Source: a bacterium (lineage in GTDB: Bacteria; Pseudomonadota; Gammaproteobacteria; Burkholderiales; Burkholderiaceae_C). Taken from it: a stretch of 64,000 bases of DNA. Each line of letters begins with the position of its first letter. Within the stretch, counting starts at the first letter, position 1. Shown piece by piece: positions 42,088 through 51,729 of the stretch. The notes under the pieces were generated by a model, which ran no database searches, was not told the origin of the DNA, and worked only from the letters and a program-made list of their open reading frames with translations. The position numbers and the translations under genes are program-made. The stretch is from the NCBI GenBank assembly GCA_030824555.1, contig JAVBXK010000018.1, positions 124,001 to 188,000 on the forward strand, given 5' to 3'.

Positions 42088-42938
42088 GCGCCACCGCTGT
42101 GGGCATGGACATTCGTCTGGAGGCCTTGAGCGCCCGCCACCCGGCGGCCCGCCCCGGTGCGGTGCCTGCACTCAAAAGCCTGAACCTGCAGGTGGGCGCT
42201 GGCGAACAGGTGGCCGTCATCGGTCCGTCTGGCGCGGGCAAAACCACGCTGCTGCAGGTGCTGGCCTGTGCCCTGCCGCCCACAGCGGGCACGCTCACGC
42301 TGAACAGCCAAAACCCCTGGCAACTGCCCCGCCGCGCGTTGCAAGCCTTGCGCGGGCAGCTGTTTCTGGCCCCGCAGGTGCCGCCGTTGCCACCGCGTCA
42401 GCGCGTGGTCACGTCGGTGCTGGCGGGCCGTTTGCCCGCCATGGGCTTGTGGGCCAGCCTGCGTTCGTTGTTCTACCCCAGCGACATCCCGGCCGCATTC
42501 GAGGCGCTGGAGCGCTTCGACCTGGACAACAAGCTGTTTGAGCGTGTGGACCGCCTGAGCGGCGGCGAGCGCCAGCGCGTGGGCTTGGCGCGTGGGCTGC
42601 TGTCGCCGGCCAAGTTCTGGCTCATTGACGAACCGTTGTCTGCCCTGGACCCCACCCGCTCGCGCCAGGCCATTGCCGCGCTGGTTGAAGAAGCCCGTGC
42701 CCGGAACGTCACGCTGGTGGCCACCCTGCACCAGGTGGATGTGGCGCTGAGCCATTTCCCCCGCGTGGTGGGCATGCGCGACGGCCAGGTGGCATTCGAT
42801 TTGCCCGCAGCCCAGGTCACCCGCGACAAACTGGCCCGGCTGTACGACCAGTACGAGCACGAGCTGCGCGGCGAAGTGCCTGCAGTGGCCGATGCACCCG
42901 CCGCCACACCGCAACCCGCAGTCATGCACTGCCGCTGA
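42084..42938 (+). CDS. PhnC-like ATPase of the same importer
   Basis: 284 residues. Walker A GPSGAGKTTLL, ABC signature LSGGERQRVGLARGL, Walker B FWLIDEPLSALDP and a following switch histidine in VATLHQVDVAL: all parts intact. The GTG start overlaps the stop of the binding-protein gene by 4 bp (GTGA), showing coupling. An in-frame ATG at 42105 is an alternative. The C-terminal 40 residues are less conserved. It powers uptake together with the two permeases downstream. Confidence 0.88.
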   Translation: MSATAVGMDIRLEALSARHPAARPGAVPALKSLNLQVGAGEQVAVIGPSGAGKTTLLQVLACALPPTAGTLTLNSQNPWQLPRRALQALRGQLFLAPQVPPLPPRQRVVTSVLAGRLPAMGLWASLRSLFYPSDIPAAFEALERFDLDNKLFERVDRLSGGERQRVGLARGLLSPAKFWLIDEPLSALDPTRSRQAIAALVEEARARNVTLVATLHQVDVALSHFPRVVGMRDGQVAFDLPAAQVTRDKLARLYDQYEHELRGEVPAVADAPAATPQPAVMHCR

Positions 42939-43029
42939 GGCCTGTGCCCACGCACCGTCCCGTTGCCTTGAAACTGCCGAGCAAAAAAACAAAGCACAGC
43001 CCGCCTTGCCTACACGCCCCAGCCTTCCC

Positions 43030-43881
43030 ATGAACACACCCACCATTGCCACCACAGCTGATCGCCAGCCGCCGCTGCGCGACCCGGCATGGGTGGGCCG
43101 CGTGGCCTGGTTCAGCTTGGCTGCCGTGCTGCTGTGGCCCCTGGGCGTGGCCACTGAATTCAAACCCTGGGTGCTGCTGCAGCCCGACAACCTGCGCATC
43201 AGCGGTCAATTCATCGGCAGCTTCTGGCCGCTGGCGCACAGCACCGAATTTTTGGTCATGGTGGCGCACGACACCTGGCGCACCGTGGCCATGGCCACCG
43301 CCGGGGTGACGTTGGCACTGGTGGTGGCCATCCCGCTCACGCTGCTCAACACCCGCGTGCTGTCGGTGTCCGCGCTGTCAGGCCGCATGGCTGCCGGGCC
43401 TTTCTGGGTGCGCCAAGGTGTGCGCTGGCTGCTGATTGTGTTGCGCAGCGTGCCCGAGCTGGTGTGGGCGCTGGTGTTTGTGCGCGTGGTCGGCCTGGGG
43501 CCCACCGCCGGGGTGCTGGCCATTGCCCTGACCTACGGCGGCATGCTGGGCAAGGTGTACGGCGAAATCCTGGAAAGCAGCGAAAGCCACCCCACAGAAA
43601 CCCTGCTGCGCAACGGCAGCGGGCGGTTGCAGGCCTTTTTTTACGGGCTGCTGCCCACCAGCGCCGCCGAGCTGACCAGCTACACCGTGTACCGCTGGGA
43701 GTGCGCCATCCGCTCGTCGGTGGTGCTGGGCTTTGTGGGTGCGGGCGGCCTGGGCCAGCAAATGGACAACGCCATGAAAATGTTCAACGGCGGCGAAATG
43801 GCCACCATGCTGCTGGTGTTCATGGCCCTGGTGGCCCTGGCCGACCGCGTGAGCGCCTGGCTGCGCAAAGCCCTCGGTTAA
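43030..43881 (+). CDS. PhnE-like permease 1 of the importer
   Basis: 283 residues with about six membrane helices. The region WLLIVLRSVPELVWALVFVR and the coupling loop with GGMLGKVYGEILESSE are the typical inner-membrane-permease EAA-type pattern of PhnE. The frame is open further upstream, but the ATG at 43030 begins a short polar tail followed by the first helix. Separated by 91 bp from the ATPase gene and 56 bp from the second permease. Confidence 0.87.
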   Translation: MNTPTIATTADRQPPLRDPAWVGRVAWFSLAAVLLWPLGVATEFKPWVLLQPDNLRISGQFIGSFWPLAHSTEFLVMVAHDTWRTVAMATAGVTLALVVAIPLTLLNTRVLSVSALSGRMAAGPFWVRQGVRWLLIVLRSVPELVWALVFVRVVGLGPTAGVLAIALTYGGMLGKVYGEILESSESHPTETLLRNGSGRLQAFFYGLLPTSAAELTSYTVYRWECAIRSSVVLGFVGAGGLGQQMDNAMKMFNGGEMATMLLVFMALVALADRVSAWLRKALG

Positions 43882-43937
43882 CCGCCAAACGCGGCCTGAA
43901 ATTTCACCCACAGCTCTGACACCGCACCCGGAAAAAC

Positions 43938-44783
43938 ATGGTCGATCCACAAACCAGGCACGTCACCCGCGCTGCCAACCAGCCTTACCTGCTGCCGCCG
44001 CGCCTGTTCGATGCGCGCTGCATGGCCTGCTGGTTCGTGGTGGGCCTTTGCGTGCTGGTGGTGGCCAGCTTCTGGTCGCTCGATTTGCAGTGGGCACAGT
44101 TTTTTTCAATGGACGCCGCGCGCAGCATGGGCCGCTTTGTGGGCGAGTTTTTCCCGCCCGACGTGTCGCCCGCCTTTTTGCACAAAGTGGCGGTGGGCGC
44201 GTGGGAAACCCTGGCCATGTCGGTGCTGGGCACGGCACTGGCTGCGGCGGCTGGGCTGGCCCTGGCACTGCCCGCCAGCCGTTTGCACCATGCCGACCGT
44301 GGCCCGGCCCGTGCGCCCACCCGCCTGCTGCTGAATGCGCTGCGCGCCATCCCCGAACTGGTATGGGCCGCGCTGCTGCTCATCTCAGCCGGGCTGGGGC
44401 CGTTTGCGGGCACGCTGGCGTTGGCCCTGCACACCACCGGCGTGCTCGGGCGCCTGTTTGCCGAGGCCATTGAAAACGCCCCGCCCGGCCCAGGCGACGC
44501 ACTGCGGGTACAGGGTGTGCCCAACGGCCGGGTGTTTCTGTATGCCACGCTGCCGCAGGTGCTGCCGCAGCTCATGAGCTACACGCTGTACCGCTGGGAA
44601 AACAACATCCGCGCCGCCGCCGTGCTGGGCGTAGTGGGCGCGGGCGGCCTGGGGCAGTTGCTGGCGTTCCACATGGGGCTGTTCCACATGGGCAAAACGG
44701 CCACGCTGATCGGGGCCATGCTGTTGATGGTGGCCATGGTCGATGCCGCCAGCCACGCGTCGCGCAGGCTGTTGACCCGCTGA
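43938..44783 (+). CDS. PhnE-like permease 2 of the importer
   Basis: 281 residues, about six membrane helices, homologous to permease 1 (RAIPELVWAALLLISAGLG, GRLFAEAIENAPPGPGDALR, YTLYRWENNIRAAAVLGVVG). Two different PhnE subunits suggest a heterodimeric channel, as in many PhnCDE1E2 systems. It is followed 40 bp later by egtB on the same strand, so transporter and egtB may share one transcript. Confidence 0.87.
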   Translation: MVDPQTRHVTRAANQPYLLPPRLFDARCMACWFVVGLCVLVVASFWSLDLQWAQFFSMDAARSMGRFVGEFFPPDVSPAFLHKVAVGAWETLAMSVLGTALAAAAGLALALPASRLHHADRGPARAPTRLLLNALRAIPELVWAALLLISAGLGPFAGTLALALHTTGVLGRLFAEAIENAPPGPGDALRVQGVPNGRVFLYATLPQVLPQLMSYTLYRWENNIRAAAVLGVVGAGGLGQLLAFHMGLFHMGKTATLIGAMLLMVAMVDAASHASRRLLTR

Positions 44784-44823
44784 GCAACGGTTTTGCCAGG
44801 CCGAACCCACCACCCAGCCCGCC

Positions 44824-46221
44824 ATGACAAGCCACCTGATGCCCGGCAATGCCTCAGAGTCTGACCTGCCACGCATGGCGCAGCGTTACCTGCAAGTTCG
44901 CGCCCAGACCCTGGCCCTGGCAGCGCCTTTGTCCGACGCCGATTGCCAGGTGCAGTCCATGCCGGATGCCAGCCCGACCAAATGGCACCTGGCGCACGTG
45001 ACCTGGTTTTTCGAAACTTTTGTGCTTGAACGCTTCGAGCCCGGCTTTGCGCCCTTTCACCCGGCCTTCCGGGTGCTGTTCAACAGCTATTACCAGACCG
45101 TGGGCGCGCAACACCCGCGCCCGCAGCGAGGCCTGATCACCCGCCCCGACATGGCGGACATCCGGGCCTACCGCGCGCAGGTGGATGAACGGGTGGCCAG
45201 GCTGCTGCACCACCTGTCGCCGTCAAACCCGCACACGGCCGAGGTGTTGTCCGTCATGGAACTGGGCCTGCAGCACGAGCAACAGCACCAGGAGCTGCTG
45301 CTGACCGACATCAAACACCTGCTCTCGTGCAACCCCATTTGGCCTACTTACTTGCCTGCTTGCTCGCCCATTGACCTGCCCGCTGAATCGCCCGTTTACC
45401 CGCCTGTTCATTCTCCCGCTCGCCACCCCACACCCCACGCCAGCGTGGCGGACGCAACCCCACTGGCGTGGGTGAACTTCGAGGCCGCTTTGGCAAACGT
45501 GGGGCACGCTGGCACCGGCTTTGCCTTTGACAACGAATGCCCCCGGCACCCGGCATGGGTGCAGCCGTTTACCCTGGCCAACCGGCTGATCACCCACGGC
45601 GAGTGGCTGGCATTCGTGGCCGATGGCGGGTACACCCACCCACAGTGGTGGATGTCAGCCGGGTGGGAGTGGGTCTGCGCCAACCGGGTCACCGCACCGC
45701 AATACTGGTTGCCCACCGGCAATGGGGGCTGGACCACGTTCACCCTGCACGGGCGGGTGCCCATCGACCCGCACACGCCCATGGTTCACGTCAACTGGTT
45801 CGAGGCAGATGCCTGTGCCCGCTGGCTGGGCCACCAGCAAGGCCTGCCCTTGCGCCTGCCGACCGAGGCCGAGTGGGAACACGCGGCCAATTGCCAGGCC
45901 ACGCACTGGGCAGAACACGGCAACTTTCTGGAAAGCGGTGCCCTGCACCCGGTGCCACTGGCTTCGCGCGCACAGGGGCTGGCACAGATGGGTGGCGACG
46001 CGTGGGAATGGACCGGCAGCAGCTACCTGCCCCACCCCGGCTACCAGCCCTGGGCGGGTGCGGTGGGTGAATACAACGGCAAGTTCATGGTCAACCAGAT
46101 GGTGCTGAAAGGCGGTTCGTGCGCCACACCACGCGCGCACATCCGGGCCAGCTACCGCAACTTCTTCCCCACCGATGCACGCTGGCAGTTCACTGGGGTT
46201 CGACTGGCCCGCAGCCTTTGA
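44824..46221 (+). CDS. egtB: Ergothioneine sulfoxide synthase EgtB
   Basis: 465 residues. The DinB-like domain has the iron triad His58 (WHLAHVTWFFETF), His151 and His155 (LQHEQQHQELLLTDIKHLL). The FGE-like domain has [34 protein letters not shown] and SYRNFFPTDARWQFTGVRLA. EgtB couples hercynine with a thiol (cysteine or gamma-glutamylcysteine) using O2. Residues about 175-215, between the domains, form a proline-rich low-complexity insert coded by imperfect DNA repeats. Last gene of the transporter transcript. The C-S lyase that would finish ergothioneine is not in the window. Confidence 0.9.
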   Translation: MTSHLMPGNASESDLPRMAQRYLQVRAQTLALAAPLSDADCQVQSMPDASPTKWHLAHVTWFFETFVLERFEPGFAPFHPAFRVLFNSYYQTVGAQHPRPQRGLITRPDMADIRAYRAQVDERVARLLHHLSPSNPHTAEVLSVMELGLQHEQQHQELLLTDIKHLLSCNPIWPTYLPACSPIDLPAESPVYPPVHSPARHPTPHASVADATPLAWVNFEAALANVGHAGTGFAFDNECPRHPAWVQPFTLANRLITHGEWLAFVADGGYTHPQWWMSAGWEWVCANRVTAPQYWLPTGNGGWTTFTLHGRVPIDPHTPMVHVNWFEADACARWLGHQQGLPLRLPTEAEWEHAANCQATHWAEHGNFLESGALHPVPLASRAQGLAQMGGDAWEWTGSSYLPHPGYQPWAGAVGEYNGKFMVNQMVLKGGSCATPRAHIRASYRNFFPTDARWQFTGVRLARSL

Positions 46222-46279
46222 CGCCCTGCGGCGTCAAGCTCGAATCAGGCGAAGCCAGCAACGCTGCCGCACGCGCTGA

Positions 46280-47149
46280 CTACCTTGCGATTCGAGGCAC
46301 CTCGGTTTGCCTGAGCTTGTCAGAACCCCATTGTTCGAGCTGTTTTCTGTCATGCGCAGTTTCGGCCTCAATGGAGTCTGGCTGCAGTTGCTTCAGACAC
46401 TCCTCCAATGCTTTGGGATCCGGCTTCTCGACTGGTACCTGAGCTTCTCGCCGGATTTGGGGTGATTGGCCATCCCATGCAAAGGGGTTGCTGTAACCCG
46501 GAGGGTCTGGAAGGCAATCGTCCTTGTAGACAGGTGGCCCGCCATCTTCGAACGGTTGAAACGAAATGGTTTTTTCAAACACCAGCGGTTGACCGCTGGG
46601 GGTGGGTGGCAGTTTGGGCATGTTCTGAACGGCTTGTCTGGCCAGCGCTTCGGCCTTGTTCGATGTGCTCCACAGCGTTTCCAGCCGCGCCAATGTGCCA
46701 TCGGGCGCGATCTCGATCCGGAAACGGACCACACCCTGATCGGCCCCCTCGACGGCAGTGCCCATCATGCTGCGCACCTGCTGGCCCCACGTGTGGCGGT
46801 AGCGTTTGCTGTTTTTCAGCGTGTAGGTGGACGCAAGCGCCCACTCTGCAGCTGTGGGCGCGGGCGGTGCGTCCATGTAGGCCCTTGGGCGGTCTGCTGC
46901 GGGCGCAAGGGGTGGGGCCGTCACATGCGGTCTGGCGTCGGCGGGCGCAACACGCTGAAGGGGGGTTGGTGTGGCCGCAGCGGGTGGTTCGGGCTGCGGG
47001 CTCAGGTCGACAAGCACGATGTGTTCCGGTGCTTTCGGCGCGTCCGGTGTGTGCGCTGCGTTGAACTGCACCATGCCCAGCCCGTAGAGGGCTGCAACGT
47101 GCAGACCCACTGCCAGCGCCAGCGCAAAGAGGTGATGCCGTTCAATCAT
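46280..47149 (-). CDS. TonB-family energy-transducer-like protein
   Basis: 289 residues. An N-terminal membrane anchor (HHLFALALAVGLHVAALYGL) is followed by a proline/alanine-rich spacer. A TonB-type C-terminal domain (VVRFRIEIAPDGTLARLETL, ALARQAVQNMPKLPPTPSGQ, FEKTISFQPFED) comes next. The extra 80 residues after that domain are unusual. No ExbB, ExbD or TonB-dependent receptor is nearby, so the partner is unknown. The stop is 59 bp from the egtB stop (convergent), and the start is divergent from the ArsR-rhodanese gene. Confidence 0.75.
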   Translation of the reverse strand: MIERHHLFALALAVGLHVAALYGLGMVQFNAAHTPDAPKAPEHIVLVDLSPQPEPPAAATPTPLQRVAPADARPHVTAPPLAPAADRPRAYMDAPPAPTAAEWALASTYTLKNSKRYRHTWGQQVRSMMGTAVEGADQGVVRFRIEIAPDGTLARLETLWSTSNKAEALARQAVQNMPKLPPTPSGQPLVFEKTISFQPFEDGGPPVYKDDCLPDPPGYSNPFAWDGQSPQIRREAQVPVEKPDPKALEECLKQLQPDSIEAETAHDRKQLEQWGSDKLRQTEVPRIAR

Positions 47150-47231
47150 TCGGAGCCGATGCGACAGGCCGGGGGAAAGGCCTGCCCCATCAAATCAGGC
47201 GATCTTAAATGGTCAATGCTCATATTATCAA

Positions 47232-47247
47232 TCTAATTATCGTTAGA
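47232..47247. promoter_or_regulatory. Possible operator of the ArsR-rhodanese operon
   Basis: TCTAA TTATCG TTAGA, a 5-bp inverted repeat in an AT-rich stretch (47222-47250), ends 9 bp before the ATG. ArsR-type repressors bind such short palindromes. No ribosome-binding site is visible between it and the start. Confidence 0.4.
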
Positions 47248-47255
47248 ATGTTTGC

Positions 47256-47984
<729 letters not shown>

Positions 47985-48027
47985 GCGGATCGGCACAACA
48001 CCCCCTCTTGCTTTTCAAGGATGCCCC

Positions 48028-48759
48028 GTGTTTTTCAAACAACTCCCCGCCCAAGAATCGTCACTGTCCTATTTCTTTGGGTGTGCAGGCCACGCCATGG
48101 CCGCCGCCGTTGACGTGGTCGCGGGCGACGAAGAATGGTTTGTCCAGCAGGCGGCTCAGGCCGGTGTGCGCATCACCTGCGTCATTGACACCCATGTGCA
48201 TGCCGACCACGTTTCCGGCGGGCGGGCGCTGGCGCAGCGGGTGGGCGCGCCGTATTGCCTGCACGAAAGCGCGCGCAATTTCGTAAAGTTCGATTTCAAG
48301 GCACTGACCGACGGCCAACTGATTGATTTGGGCAACGTTCAGATCAAGGTCATGCACACGCCAGGACACACGGTGGACAGCATGTGCTTGCTGGTGTCAG
48401 ACACCAGGCGGGGACCTGAGCCTTGGTTTGCCATCACGGGTGACACCTTGTTCGTGGGGGCGGTGGGACGGCCCGACTTGGCCGGGCGCGAACGGGAGAT
48501 GGCAGCCCAGCTGCACGACAGCTTGCACGGCAAGCTGTTGACCCTGCCTGCTGAACTTGAGATTTACCCTGGCCACCAGGCCGGCAGTGCCTGCGGCGCG
48601 GGCCTGTCAGGCAAGCCATCGTCAACCATTGGTTTTGAAAAGCGGTGGAACCCGATGCTCGCGTTGGACCGCGATGCTTTCGTTGCCGAACTGACCCACA
48701 CCATCATCCCCCGCCCAGCCAACATGGACCAGATTGTCGCGGCCAACATCGCGGCCTGA
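48028..48759 (+). CDS. Metallo-beta-lactamase fold hydrolase, persulfide dioxygenase-like
   Basis: 243 residues from a GTG with AAGGA upstream. The metal-binding THVHADH is present, as are PGHTVDS, TGDTLFVGAVGRPDL and YPGHQAG. The late segment SSTIGFEKRWNPML matches persulfide dioxygenases (ETHE1/Blh group) better than glyoxalase II. These use one Fe(II) and O2 to oxidise glutathione persulfide to sulfite in the cytoplasm. It follows the ArsR-rhodanese gene by 43 bp and precedes the MFS gene by 6 bp. Confidence 0.85.
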   Translation: MFFKQLPAQESSLSYFFGCAGHAMAAAVDVVAGDEEWFVQQAAQAGVRITCVIDTHVHADHVSGGRALAQRVGAPYCLHESARNFVKFDFKALTDGQLIDLGNVQIKVMHTPGHTVDSMCLLVSDTRRGPEPWFAITGDTLFVGAVGRPDLAGREREMAAQLHDSLHGKLLTLPAELEIYPGHQAGSACGAGLSGKPSSTIGFEKRWNPMLALDRDAFVAELTHTIIPRPANMDQIVAANIAA

Positions 48760-48765
48760 ACGCCC

Positions 48766-50049
48766 ATGGATTTGCACCACGGCATCCGCCCCAACCTCCG
48801 CCAATTTGCCCTCCTGCTTGGGCAGGTGATGCTGGTGGGCCTCACCATCGGGATGACCCGCACGGTGGTGCCCGCCTTGGCGGAGTCCGACTTCGGGGTG
48901 CCTAAAAATTCTTTCGTGCTGTTGAGCTCGTTTGTGGTGGCGTTCGGGCTCGTCAAGGGGGCCATGAACTTCGTCGCAGGCCGACTCTCCGAACGCCTGG
49001 GTCGCCAACGCGTGCTGCTGCTGGGCTGGGTGGTGGCTTTGCCCATACCGGTGCTGATCTGGTTTGCCCCCAGCTGGGGCTGGGTGGTGGCGGCCATGGT
49101 GCTGCTGGGTGTCAATCAAGGTTTGACCTGGTCCATGACACAAACTGCCCAGCTTGATATCACGCGCATCGAGGAGCGGGGACTGACACTGGGCCTCAAT
49201 GAGTTTGCCGGGTATGTGGGCGTTGCACTGGCAGGCATGCTCACAGCCTACCTGGCAGCTCAGCTGGGCCCGCGCCAAGGCATCCTGGTTTTTGGCCTGA
49301 CGGTCATCGCATCTGCTTTGGCTTTGGCACAACTGTGTGTCAGGGAGACCTTGCCATGGGCCAAAGCAGAAGCAGCCGGGCAATCCAAAGCAGGGAATGG
49401 CTCAGTGCGCCCACGTTTTGCACTAGGCATGTCATCGAACCCGACCACCCGGGAAGTCTTCAGCCTCGTGAGCTGGCGCGACAAACGCCTGATGGCATTG
49501 AGCCAGGCTGGGTTGGTGGAAAAATTTGTCGACGCCCTGGTGTGGATTTTTTACCCCGTGTGGCTGTACCAACAAGGTGTGAGCTTGCCCCAAGTCGGTT
49601 GGGTCGTGGGCATTTACGGCCTCGTGTGGGGCTGCTCGCAGCTTTTCACCGGCAGGCTGTCGGACCACATCGGGCGCCATCGGCCCAATGTGTGGGGCAT
49701 GTGGATCTGCGGCCTGGGTGTGGTGGCCATGGTGCTGAGCGACAGTGTGGCGGCGTGGGCCGCGTCGTCGGCCATCTCTGGTTTTGGCATGGCTTTGCTG
49801 TACCCCAATCTGTCGGCTGCGGTGGCGGACATTTCGCACCCGGCATGGCGCGGGTCGGCCATCGGCATTTACCGTTTCTGGCGGGATACGGGCTATGGTG
49901 TGGGGGCCTTTTGTTTGGGATGGGCCGCGCACCTCACTGGTCACATACAAACGGCATTCTGGTTTGTGGCACTGTCTATGTTCGCCTCGGGTGCCCTGCT
50001 GTGGTGGCTGGGCGAAGAAACCCACCCACGCCTCAATCCTGCCAACTGA
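48766..50049 (+). CDS. MFS transporter
   Basis: 427 residues with twelve predicted membrane helices and the loop 2-3 motif GRLSERLGRQRVLLLG, repeated at the half-way point as GRLSDHIGRHRPNVWG. The substrate cannot be read from sequence. Its place between a persulfide-oxidising enzyme and a periplasmic rhodanese suggests export of an oxidised sulfur compound or a related anion. 6 bp from the gene upstream, 22 bp from the one downstream. Confidence 0.88.
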   Translation: MDLHHGIRPNLRQFALLLGQVMLVGLTIGMTRTVVPALAESDFGVPKNSFVLLSSFVVAFGLVKGAMNFVAGRLSERLGRQRVLLLGWVVALPIPVLIWFAPSWGWVVAAMVLLGVNQGLTWSMTQTAQLDITRIEERGLTLGLNEFAGYVGVALAGMLTAYLAAQLGPRQGILVFGLTVIASALALAQLCVRETLPWAKAEAAGQSKAGNGSVRPRFALGMSSNPTTREVFSLVSWRDKRLMALSQAGLVEKFVDALVWIFYPVWLYQQGVSLPQVGWVVGIYGLVWGCSQLFTGRLSDHIGRHRPNVWGMWICGLGVVAMVLSDSVAAWAASSAISGFGMALLYPNLSAAVADISHPAWRGSAIGIYRFWRDTGYGVGAFCLGWAAHLTGHIQTAFWFVALSMFASGALLWWLGEETHPRLNPAN

Positions 50050-50071
50050 CTCAACCACAACGGAGACCTTC

Positions 50072-50533
50072 ATGAACTTGAAAAACACCCTGGGCTGGGC
50101 CCTCACCTGTGCAACCATGGCATTCACCCCCGCCGCCTGGGCTGACAAGGCCGCCGCCATCGACGAAATGGAGGCCTACCTGGAGTTTGTGGACTACGGC
50201 GGCGGGGTGATCTTTGCCGAACAAATTCCCAAAGACGAGTGGCCCAAGTTTTTGGTGATCGACGCGCGCGATGCAGGCCAGTTTGCCAAGGGCCACATCC
50301 CCGGTGCCATCAACATGGACTGGCGCCAGGTGCTGGCCAAGCGCGACACCATTCCCAAAAACAAGCCTGTGCTGATTTACTGCAACACCGGTAGCCTGTC
50401 AGCCCAGGCAGGCTTTGCCCTGCGCGTGGCCGGTTGGGACAACCTGCGCATCCTGCAAGGTGGCATGGAAGAGTGGAAGGCGAAAGGCGGTTTCGATGCC
50501 GCAGCCAAGGCCACCGCACCCGCCAGGCATTGA
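50072..50533 (+). CDS. Periplasmic single-domain rhodanese
   Basis: 153 residues from the ATG at 50072 with CGGAGA upstream. Signal peptide (MNLKNTLGWALTCATMAFTP, cut after AWA), then a rhodanese domain: FLVIDARDAGQFAKGHIPGA, active-site cysteine in LIYCNTGSLSAQAGFALRVA, and LRILQGGMEEWKAKGG. It transfers sulfane sulfur in the periplasm. Fourth gene of the sulfur operon. Confidence 0.88.
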   Translation: MNLKNTLGWALTCATMAFTPAAWADKAAAIDEMEAYLEFVDYGGGVIFAEQIPKDEWPKFLVIDARDAGQFAKGHIPGAINMDWRQVLAKRDTIPKNKPVLIYCNTGSLSAQAGFALRVAGWDNLRILQGGMEEWKAKGGFDAAAKATAPARH

Positions 50534-50539
50534 CAGGCA

Positions 50540-51550
50540 TTGAAATTGAGCGACCCCGCTTGCACGCACTTGCCGACCCTGCCCGCGCGCGCAGGGGCTG
50601 TGCCCACCCACCTCGGTTCACCGCGCGTCAGGCTGCCATGGCACCGCGCGGCGGGCATTTGCCTGGTGGGGGGCTGGGCCACGCTGGCGTGGGCGCAAAA
50701 CCCGCCGCAGGTTGACACACCACCACTTGCACCGCAACTGCCACCACAAACGGCCCGCCAAACAGCCCCGCAATGGCCCCGTCAATTGGCATCTCAATTG
50801 ACACATCAATTGACCCCGCTGCTCACCACCACGGGTGAGCTGAACGCGGTCTGGCGGTTCGTGGGTTTTCCCAAAAAGCACACCGATTTGCCCGCCACAC
50901 GGTTTGAAGCCGCGCCGCTGCCGCAGGCCACCCGGCAGGCAACCGTGGCCGGTTTGACCGCGCCTGACACCCCGGCCACGAAAGCGGCCCTGCGCGTCAG
51001 CACGGCCAGCTCATACGGCACGCTGGTGCACCCATGGCAAGGCACGGCACCCGGTGCGTTGCAATGGTCCTGGCGGCTGGACCAGCCGCTGACAGGTGGC
51101 AAAGCCCCCGCTGACCTCACCACCAAAGCAGGCGACGATGCCGCGCTGAAACTGTGCGTGATGTTTGACCACCCGCTGGCGCGTGTGCCGTTTTTCGAGC
51201 GCACGCTGTTGCGCCTGGCACGCACCCTGAGCGGCGAGGCCCTGCCCGCCGCCACCGTGTGCTACGTGTGGGACAGCGCCCAACCCGCAGGCTTGCGCGG
51301 TGCCAACCCCTACACGCGGCGGGTGCGCTACATCAGCCTGCGCGGCACAGAGGCCCCGCTGAACCAGTGGCTACCCGAACAACGGCGGGCCGACCAAGAC
51401 TACCTGGACCTGTTCCAGGACGAAGCCACTGCGGGCACCGCCCCACACGTGCTGGCCGTGGTGCTGGGTGCCGACAGCGACAACACCGCCAGCCACAGCC
51501 TGGGCTGGTTCGAGCACGTGGAATGGCAGGTGCAGGCGACCGGCAAATAA
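50540..51550 (+). CDS. DUF3047 domain protein, exported
   Basis: Up to 336 residues. The conserved DUF3047 segments are visible: LQWSWRLDQPLTGGKAP, DDAALKLCVMFDHPLARVPF, ATVCYVWDSAQPAG and SLGWFEHVEWQVQATGK. A signal-like stretch (GICLVGGWATLAWAQ) starts about 37 residues in, so the real start may be a GTG near 50600. The frame has no ATG, and the TTG at 50540 is only 6 bp past the rhodanese stop. The linker QLASQLTHQLTPLL is repetitive. Function of the family is unknown. Confidence 0.7.
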   Translation: MKLSDPACTHLPTLPARAGAVPTHLGSPRVRLPWHRAAGICLVGGWATLAWAQNPPQVDTPPLAPQLPPQTARQTAPQWPRQLASQLTHQLTPLLTTTGELNAVWRFVGFPKKHTDLPATRFEAAPLPQATRQATVAGLTAPDTPATKAALRVSTASSYGTLVHPWQGTAPGALQWSWRLDQPLTGGKAPADLTTKAGDDAALKLCVMFDHPLARVPFFERTLLRLARTLSGEALPAATVCYVWDSAQPAGLRGANPYTRRVRYISLRGTEAPLNQWLPEQRRADQDYLDLFQDEATAGTAPHVLAVVLGADSDNTASHSLGWFEHVEWQVQATGK

Positions 51551-51640
51551 GCCCACCAACCCTGGCTGCGCCAGGCCGCCCAGGGGTTGCAGTCGTTCTT
51601 CGGGCGGCCCGGCGAACGGCGCGCACCCCGATACACTCAA

Positions 51641-51700
51641 ATACGAAGCAAACTATTCATATAGACAAAGCGACAGAGCCCTATTTTTCTTCAAAAATAG
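51641..51700 (+). repeat. Interspersed AT-rich repeat, copy H
   Basis: A diverged head, then TATAGACAAAGCGACAGAGC and a perfect AT-rich hairpin CTATTTTT CTTC AAAAATAG (51681-51700). Located between the convergent DUF3047 and YHS genes, where the hairpin could help end transcription. Confidence 0.5.
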
Positions 51701-51729
51701 CCTGCCCGATCCCCGCTGATCTTCAGCCA

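Noticed and set aside
41212-44783. Reading the PhnDCEE genes as a phosphonate utilisation system
   Set aside because: No C-P lyase, phosphonatase or phosphite dehydrogenase gene is near, and the genes are embedded in the selenoneine and ergothioneine cluster. Not excluded, but the weaker explanation.
51681-51700. Strong intrinsic terminator
   Set aside because: The stem is only A/T pairs and is part of the interspersed repeat. It may help stop transcription but is not a convincing terminator alone.
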